Positions 6,345-10,273 of a stretch of DNA of 10,273 bases are shown here, in pieces. The notes beneath the pieces were generated by a model that worked only from the letters and a program-made list of their open reading frames with translations, searched no databases and had not been told where the DNA came from. Source of the stretch: Chitinophaga pinensis (GTDB taxonomy: Bacteria; Bacteroidota; Bacteroidia; M30B66). The translations under genes were made by a program, and so were the position numbers. Numbering within the stretch: position 1 is the first letter of the stretch; each line of letters opens with the position of its first letter. The DNA is taken from positions 1-10,273 of the forward strand of contig CALQRR010000025.1 of NCBI GenBank assembly GCA_943333015.1. The letters are read 5' to 3'.

Positions 6345-6387
6345 CACCTTGCTCTGTCAAAACTGACAGCTGCAAGGTGTTTTTTTT
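6345..6387 (+). terminator. Intrinsic terminator of the lipoprotein gene
   Basis: CACCTTGC (6345-6352) pairs with GCAAGGTG (6372-6379), and CTGTCA with TGACAG inside, around loop AAAC, with a small internal loop. Eight Ts (6380-6387) follow directly. It separates the lipoprotein gene from dnaK, so dnaK needs its own promoter in the next 63 bp. Confidence 0.92.
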
Positions 6388-6450
6388 AGGTGGCATAAAC
6401 ATTGAAAACCGGGCAATACACAGACATTAACCGAACAAAAACACATAACA

Positions 6451-8349
6451 ATGGGAAAGATCATAGGCATTGACCTGGGAACAACAAACTCCTGCGTAGC
6501 CGTGATGGAAGGTAACGAGCCAGTTGTCATTCAAAACAGTGAAGGCAAGCGTACAACACCTTCCATTGTCGCCTTCCTTGATAACGGAGAGCGCAAAGTA
6601 GGTGATCCTGCAAAACGTCAGGCAATCACAAATCCAACGAAGACCATATCCTCGATCAAACGTTTTATGGGCAATTCTTTTTCGGAAGTACAAACCGAAA
6701 CAGGACGTGTACCATACAAAGTAGTCAAAGGAGATAATAACACCCCGCGCGTTCAAATAGACGACCGCACATATACACCACAGGAAATCTCTGCAATGGT
6801 GCTTCAGAAAATGAAGCAAACTGCTCAGGATTATCTTGGACATGATGTAACAGAAGCGGTGATTACTGTACCTGCGTATTTCAACGATGCACAGCGCCAG
6901 GCAACCAAAGAAGCCGGTGAAATTGCTGGGCTCAAAGTGATGCGTATCATCAACGAGCCAACTGCCGCTGCACTTGCTTACGGGATGGATAAGAAGAACG
7001 TTGACATGAAAATTGTTGTGTTCGATTGCGGTGGAGGAACACATGACGTTTCCGTGCTTGAATTGGGCGAAGGTGTGTTCGAAGTAAAATCGACTGATGG
7101 AGATACTCACTTAGGTGGAGATGACTTTGACCAAAAAATCATTGACTGGTTGGCAGATGAATTTGCAACAACCGAAGGTGATGGTTTGGATCTGCGTAAA
7201 GATGCGATGGCCCTTCAGCGTTTGAAAGAAGCTGCTGAAAAAGCCAAAGTGGAACTTTCGAGTTCTGCTAGCACCGAAATCAATCTTCCATACGTAACAG
7301 CAACAGCAACAGGTCCGAAACACCTTGTGCGCACCCTTACACGCGCTAAGTTTGAGCAACTGGCGGATGATCTTATTCGTCGTACGATTGAACCTTGTCG
7401 CACCGCATTGAAAAATGCAGGATACAGCACCAGCGATATTGACGAAATTATTCTTGTTGGTGGATCTACACGTATTCCAGCTATTCAGGCAGCGGTAGAG
7501 AAATTCTTCGGAAAAGCACCAAACAAAGGAGTGAATCCGGATGAGGTTGTTGCCATTGGCGCAGCTATTCAGGGAGGCGTATTGACAGGAGAAGTGAAAG
7601 ATGTACTTCTTTTGGATGTAACACCTTTATCACTCGGTATTGAAACCATGGGGGGTGTGATGACACGCTTAATTGAGTCCAATACAACGATACCAACCAA
7701 GAAGTCGGAGGTATTTTCTACAGCGAGTGATAATCAACCATCGGTTGAGATTCACATCCTGCAGGGCGAGCGCCCGATGGCTGCACAAAACCGCACTATT
7801 GGACGGTTCCACCTCGATGGCATTCCACCAGCACCCCGCGGAGTTCCTCAGGTAGAGGTTACGTTCGATATCGATGCAAACGGAATTCTTCACGTTGGAG
7901 CAAAAGATAAAGCAACAGGGAAAGAGCAGAAAATCCGCATTGAAGCATCATCCGGTCTCAGCGATGAGGATATCAAAAAGATGAAAGCTGAAGCTGAAGC
8001 GAATGCTGAAGTGGATCGCAAAGCGAAAGAAGAAGCTGAAAAGGTGAATCAGGCCGACTCGCTCATATTCCAGACTGAAAAGCAGTTGAAGGAATATGGA
8101 GATAAGATTCCGGCAGATAAGAAATCACCGATCGAGACAGCTTTAATAGCATTAAAAGCAGCACACGAAAACCGTGATTTGGCATCTATTGATTCTGCGA
8201 TGGAATCCTTGAATACCGCATGGGCTGCCGCGTCCGAAGACATGTATAAGGCTACACAAGGAGCAGAAGCTGGAGCGCAACCCGATGGGCAAGCTCAGAA
8301 CGCTGAAGTAACGGATGTTGATTTTGAAGAAGTGAAAGACGATAAATAG
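6451..8349 (+). CDS. dnaK: Molecular chaperone DnaK (Hsp70)
   Basis: DnaK is the cytosolic Hsp70 that folds and disaggregates proteins using ATP with DnaJ and GrpE. The 632 residues are full length. The nucleotide-binding domain shows [13 protein letters not shown] (6-18), catalytic K70 in [19 protein letters not shown] (168-178), the phosphate-2 loop FDCGGGTHD (191-199), and VGGSTRIP (336-343). The linker VLLLDV (385-390) leads to the substrate-binding domain TPLSLGIET (391-399), and the helical lid ends in the acidic tail [12 protein letters not shown]. The phosphate-2 loop reads DCGGGTH where E. coli has DLGGGTF; I believe this variant occurs elsewhere in Bacteroidota. No Shine-Dalgarno is seen before ATG 6451. 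dnaJ and grpE are not adjacent. Bounded by terminators on both sides, it is a single-gene unit. Confidence 0.98.
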   Translation: MGKIIGIDLGTTNSCVAVMEGNEPVVIQNSEGKRTTPSIVAFLDNGERKVGDPAKRQAITNPTKTISSIKRFMGNSFSEVQTETGRVPYKVVKGDNNTPRVQIDDRTYTPQEISAMVLQKMKQTAQDYLGHDVTEAVITVPAYFNDAQRQATKEAGEIAGLKVMRIINEPTAAALAYGMDKKNVDMKIVVFDCGGGTHDVSVLELGEGVFEVKSTDGDTHLGGDDFDQKIIDWLADEFATTEGDGLDLRKDAMALQRLKEAAEKAKVELSSSASTEINLPYVTATATGPKHLVRTLTRAKFEQLADDLIRRTIEPCRTALKNAGYSTSDIDEIILVGGSTRIPAIQAAVEKFFGKAPNKGVNPDEVVAIGAAIQGGVLTGEVKDVLLLDVTPLSLGIETMGGVMTRLIESNTTIPTKKSEVFSTASDNQPSVEIHILQGERPMAAQNRTIGRFHLDGIPPAPRGVPQVEVTFDIDANGILHVGAKDKATGKEQKIRIEASSGLSDEDIKKMKAEAEANAEVDRKAKEEAEKVNQADSLIFQTEKQLKEYGDKIPADKKSPIETALIALKAAHENRDLASIDSAMESLNTAWAAASEDMYKATQGAEAGAQPDGQAQNAEVTDVDFEEVKDDK

Positions 8350-8369
8350 TCGTTCTTTTTAAAAGCCGA

Positions 8370-8404
8370 AACGCCATTCTCTTATAGGGAATGGCGTTTT
8401 TTTT
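8370..8404 (+). terminator. Intrinsic terminator of dnaK
   Basis: AACGCCATTC (8370-8379) pairs perfectly with GAATGGCGTT (8389-8398); two more pairs (one G-T) close the loop TTATA. Eight Ts (8397-8404) follow. It begins 20 nt after the dnaK stop. Confidence 0.95.
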
Positions 8405-8410
8405 ATGCAT

Positions 8411-8450
8411 AAAAAAACCCGGAACCATTTCATAAGAAACGATTCCGGGT
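8411..8450 (-). terminator. Second hairpin, bidirectional terminator facing the response-regulator genes
   Basis: ACCCGGAA (8417-8424) pairs with TTCCGGGT (8443-8450); TTTC and GAAA pair further in around ATAA, with two mismatches between. Read on the minus strand the stem is followed by seven Ts (complement of A 8411-8417), so it can stop transcripts from the receiver gene at 9128-8724. Read on the plus strand it has a weaker AATTTTT tail and may back up the dnaK terminator. Confidence 0.75.
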
Positions 8451-8723
8451 AATTTTTCTCATATAATTTTCAGCTGTACTCCTAACCCATTCAGAATTGC
8501 AACTGCTCATTTTCTACATGCATAACTGCTCAGGAAATGCATGTTTTATTAGAAAAAGAATTATATGATAACTTAACCTAATGCACAAATGTACATGTAT
8601 TAAGATTCCGTTAAGAAGGGGGTTGATCCCCATTTTTAAAATTTTTCACCCAAAAATAATTGCGCAAAAAATCGCTGGTCGGAATATTAGTATTTTAGTA
8701 TCCGTGGTGTCAAAATTAATTAC
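8451..8723. other. AT-rich non-coding gap with inverted and direct repeats
   Basis: No credible gene is seen between the hairpin at 8411-8450 and the receiver gene stop. It holds a perfect inverted repeat ACATGCAT (8516-8523) / ATGCATGT (8537-8544), a direct repeat AACTGCTCA (8501-8509, 8524-8532), and a small GGGG-TTGAT-CCCC hairpin near 8618-8630. If minus-strand transcripts end only at 8411-8450, this is a 3' untranslated region of about 270 nt. Confidence 0.45.
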
Positions 8724-9128
8724 CTATGAGATGATTCCTTCTACTTTTTCTAAATCCAACGGCTTGATCAGGTAGCCCACTACCGAAGGAAATTGCAACG
8801 CGCGATTGTAGTCGACTGTATCGATTGAGGAAGTAAGCATGACCATTTTGATTTCTTGGGTCATGAAAAACATATTATCATGGAATTCATCTAAAAAATC
8901 CCAGCCATTCATCACAGGCATATTGATATCTAGAAATATAAAATCTGGAATCAATTTAGTCTCTCGTGAAGCAATGAGACCTTTCAGTTCTTCATACGCG
9001 ACATCAGCTTCTTCAAACGACCGCACAACAATGTTGGGGAAAAAGTCTTTAAAGAAGATCTCATGGATCATATTGTTAACCGAATCATCATCAATTAACC
9101 AAACTCTATTTGTATGTACTTTTTTCAT
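8724..9128 (-). CDS. Single-domain response regulator (CheY-like receiver)
   Basis: The 134-residue protein is one receiver domain with no output domain. The acidic pocket is D13-D14-D15 (WLIDDD, 10-15), the phospho-acceptor is D67 in IFLDINMPVMNGWDFL (64-79), the switch Thr is T99 (VMLTSSID), and the conserved Lys is K122 in YLIKPLD. All catalytic and switch positions are intact, so it should be phosphorylated by a histidine kinase not seen here. An upstream in-frame TTG (9134) could extend it by two residues; ATG 9128 is preferred. It belongs to a Bacteroidota group of short receivers starting W/I-LIDDD and ending shortly after KPL. It lies downstream of two paralogs in the same orientation, with long gaps, so it is probably transcribed separately. 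Role unknown: phosphorelay or protein-interaction output. Confidence 0.92.
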   Translation of the reverse strand: MKKVHTNRVWLIDDDSVNNMIHEIFFKDFFPNIVVRSFEEADVAYEELKGLIASRETKLIPDFIFLDINMPVMNGWDFLDEFHDNMFFMTQEIKMVMLTSSIDTVDYNRALQFPSVVGYLIKPLDLEKVEGIIS

Positions 9129-9510
9129 TATCAATATACTAAGTGCTCCTCCCCCCCATACTATTCACACTCACACACAACATCAATATAGTGATTCGCT
9201 GCAAACAAGCTCATTCAATTCACCGACACCCATCGGATTTCCAATCAATAAAATGCAACAAAACACAAAAGGAATTCAGACACTGCTCATTAACAGCGTT
9301 TTAGTAATTATATTTAGCTTCAAATTCTTTGGTCGAATATAGAGATTCGATGGAGCGATCACATTAAAAATGATGTACAAACAAATCCGGAAAATATAGG
9401 AAAGGAGGATTATGAAATACTTTGCATTTCCGATAGGATTTCTCAACGGGAACAGAAAACACAGAATACCTATACTTCATTCGGTAAAACCAATGAAATT
9501 TGACTACGAA
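9129..9510. other. Intergenic region between receiver genes 1 and 2
   Basis: This 382-nt gap must hold the 5' control region of the first receiver gene. Visible are the direct repeat ATCAATATA (9130-9138 and 9182-9190), a C7 tract (9151-9157) next to CTCCT, and a third ACTGCTCAT (9282-9290) also seen at 8502. No clean TAnnTTTG box with TTTG at 19 nt is seen on the minus strand. A possible 35-codon ORF on the plus strand fills the end (listed separately). Confidence 0.4.
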
Positions 9511-9519
9511 CTAGACTAA
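9412..9519 (+). CDS. Possible small ORF, 35 residues, with strong Shine-Dalgarno
   Basis: ATG 9412 opens a 35-codon frame ending at TAA 9519 (begins MKYFAFPIGFLNGNRKHRIP, then ILHSVKPMKFDYELD). AAAGGAGG (9401-9408) lies only 3 nt before ATG; the match is strong but the spacing is short, and such sites are rare in this phylum. The peptide is basic with a short hydrophobic start, with no clear signal peptide or membrane helix. Its end overlaps the opposing receiver gene by 9 nt. I see no promoter and no family. It may be a chance frame. Confidence 0.2.
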   Translation: MKYFAFPIGFLNGNRKHRIPILHSVKPMKFDYELD

Positions 9520-9912
9520 CTGATGCTTTCGGATTATATCAAGTAAAAAGTCGGCGTGCAGTGGTTTGGCTATAAATCCAGATATCAATGGATGTTCAGC
9601 GGCGCTTTTTTCATCTGCGGGATTGTCGGACGCTGATAACAGGTATATTTTACTCTTATGAATAATACCCGGAAAACGTTCCAGACAGATTTGAAGAAAT
9701 TCCCATCCGTTTATAATCGGCATGGTGATATCCAATAAGATTAAATCAGGCAGTTTTCGAGATCTGGGGAATTTCCCTAATTCTTTGATAGCATCCCCAG
9801 CATATAGAAAACACTCGGTTTTGATCGCAGGGAAATATTCTTGAATTAAATAACTATTGTAAACATTATTCATCGGATCATCATCAATAAGCCAAATCGT
9901 TTTCACATTCAT
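9511..9912 (-). CDS. Single-domain response regulator (CheY-like receiver)
   Basis: The 133-residue protein is a lone receiver domain. It has acidic residues D10-D11-D12 (IWLIDDDPMNN), phospho-acceptor D61 in ILLDITMPIINGWEFL (58-73), switch Ser S93 (YLLSASDNPAD), and K116 in FIAKPLH. It has the same layout as the receiver gene at 9128-8724 and the partial one at the right edge, and shares with the latter the S-x-S-x-(x)-PAD sequence and GF-I-x-KPL. This supports tandem duplication followed by divergence. ATG 9912 is the only sensible start; no Shine-Dalgarno is seen. It begins 178 nt downstream of the third receiver stop. No histidine kinase, DNA-binding or enzyme domain is attached, so the output is likely protein binding or phosphotransfer. 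Confidence 0.93.
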   Translation of the reverse strand: MNVKTIWLIDDDPMNNVYNSYLIQEYFPAIKTECFLYAGDAIKELGKFPRSRKLPDLILLDITMPIINGWEFLQICLERFPGIIHKSKIYLLSASDNPADEKSAAEHPLISGFIAKPLHADFLLDIIRKHQLV

Positions 9913-10090
9913 AATAAAGAATTAAAAACGGAAAACTAAACAAAGAGGCATTGACTGGATAACGAATCTACAGGGTTAGCTTACAGGGATTAAAGGAAAT
10001 TAAAAGCTGAGGCAAACAGCTGGAAACCTGATAAATAGACATTGCGAATATTCCTTACATCAAAAAAAGAATACCCCAATAGCACTATTT
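9913..10090. other. Intergenic region with TACAGGG repeats upstream of receiver 2
   Basis: This 178-nt AT-rich gap must hold the promoter of the receiver gene at 9912. TACAGGG occurs twice with 13-nt spacing (9969-9975 and 9982-9988), each followed by TTA or ATTA. Near the start codon the minus strand has TAGTTTTC, one base from the TAnnTTTG consensus, without a good -33 element. No terminator is visible after the third receiver gene. Confidence 0.35.
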
Positions 10091-10273
10091 TCAGGATACT
10101 TTATCATTTAGGAATTTGACTTTTTCTGGCTCAAGTGGTTTTGAAATAAAACCTTTAACAAGACCACAAGCAGAAGCTTTTTCAAGATCGGCGGGGTCTA
10201 CGGAGGAGGATAAAATATAAATATCCGGTATGTTCGATAATCCGGGAGCTTTTATTGTTAATTCATCCACAAA
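10091..10273 (-). CDS. Single-domain response regulator, C-terminal 60 residues (runs off right edge)
   Basis: The frame enters at the right edge and ends at TGA 10093-10091. The 60 visible residues are the last half of a receiver domain: IPDIYILSSSVDPAD (with the switch Ser at visible residue 22), followed by GLVKGFISKPLEPEKV with the conserved Lys at visible residue 45. The phospho-acceptor Asp lies outside the window. Sequence around SSSVDPAD and GFISKPL is close to the receiver gene at 9912-9511 (SASDNPAD, GFIAKPL), so it is the third member of the tandem set. The protein stops 15 residues after KPL, so no C-terminal output domain exists; whether an N-terminal domain exists cannot be seen. 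Confidence 0.88.
   Translation of the reverse strand, partial: FVDELTIKAPGLSNIPDIYILSSSVDPADLEKASACGLVKGFISKPLEPEKVKFLNDKVS

Noticed and set aside
6388..6450. Sigma-32-like heat-shock promoter before dnaK
   Set aside because: ATTGAAA is present, but the matching -10 element is poor, and Bacteroidota are not known to use an RpoH of the E. coli type here.
6427..7110. 227-residue open frame antisense to dnaK
   Set aside because: It lies wholly opposite the strongly conserved dnaK coding sequence and is rich in Cys, His and Phe, as expected from the complement of dnaK codons. No family is recognisable.
8651..8718. Minus-strand TAnnTTTG matches (8718-8711 and 8658-8651)
   Set aside because: They lie in AT-rich spacer after the receiver gene, with no gene downstream on that strand; such short boxes arise by chance in AT-rich DNA.
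8581..8775. 64-residue plus-strand frame before and into the receiver 1 end
   Set aside because: It runs into the coding end of the receiver gene on the other strand, with no ribosome site or family; composition is that of AT-rich spacer.
8839..9342. 167-residue plus-strand frame opposite receiver 1
   Set aside because: It is antisense to a receiver gene with all catalytic residues intact, and its tail is low-complexity spacer sequence.
1..10273. CRISPR array, tRNA/rRNA genes, transposase, prophage or defence genes
   Set aside because: No regularly spaced repeats, no RNA gene signatures and no coding sequences of these kinds were seen; most genes are housekeeping or ordinary surface and signalling genes.

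Overview
This window looks like a Bacteroidota chromosome, probably from the Flavobacteriia or a nearby class. The evidence is: several promoter boxes of the Bacteroidota type (TAnnTTTG, once with TTTG exactly 19 bp upstream); almost no Shine-Dalgarno sites; a PKD-domain secreted protein; an SPII lipoprotein; the DUF2795-type small acidic protein; PanB and DnaK motif variants common in this phylum; and short single-domain response regulators. The genus cannot be told from the sequence. No rRNA, tRNA, CRISPR array, transposase or phage gene was seen.

Layout. Positions 1-809 (-) hold the N-terminal part of a secreted PKD-domain protein that continues beyond the left edge. Positions 1027-3484 (+) hold a SAM-dependent methyltransferase, a LolD/MacB-type ABC ATPase with no permease beside it, a PduO-type corrinoid adenosyltransferase and a 73-residue DUF2795-like protein, closed by an intrinsic terminator (3507-3539). 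A non-coding, GC-richer stretch (about 3549-3669) looks like a degenerate dispersed repeat. Positions 5210-3683 (-) hold panB followed by an overlapping RluA-family pseudouridine synthase gene; a REP-like palindrome sits on the overlap. Divergent from panB, an uncharacterised lipoprotein gene (5279-6298, +) ends in two hairpins, the second a clear terminator. dnaK follows (6451-8349, +) with its own terminator, and a second hairpin beside it faces the other way. The right end is AT-rich and carries three CheY-like receiver proteins in tandem on the minus strand (8724-9128, 9511-9912, and a partial gene from 10091 to the edge), separated by long non-coding gaps.

How the parts work together. 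Most genes are housekeeping: coenzyme A precursor synthesis (panB), RNA modification (rluA family), cobalamin activation and protein folding (dnaK). The three receivers are probably paralogous phospho-signalling outputs whose kinases are not in the window.

The most interesting signals are regulatory. Three plus-strand genes have a TAnnTTTG box only 4-7 nt before ATG, which implies leaderless mRNAs. panB and the lipoprotein gene have back-to-back overlapping promoters, and panB is the only clear gene with a strong Shine-Dalgarno site. The DUF2795-like mRNA would begin with a stable hairpin. I see no convincing evidence of a new defence or mobile system here.
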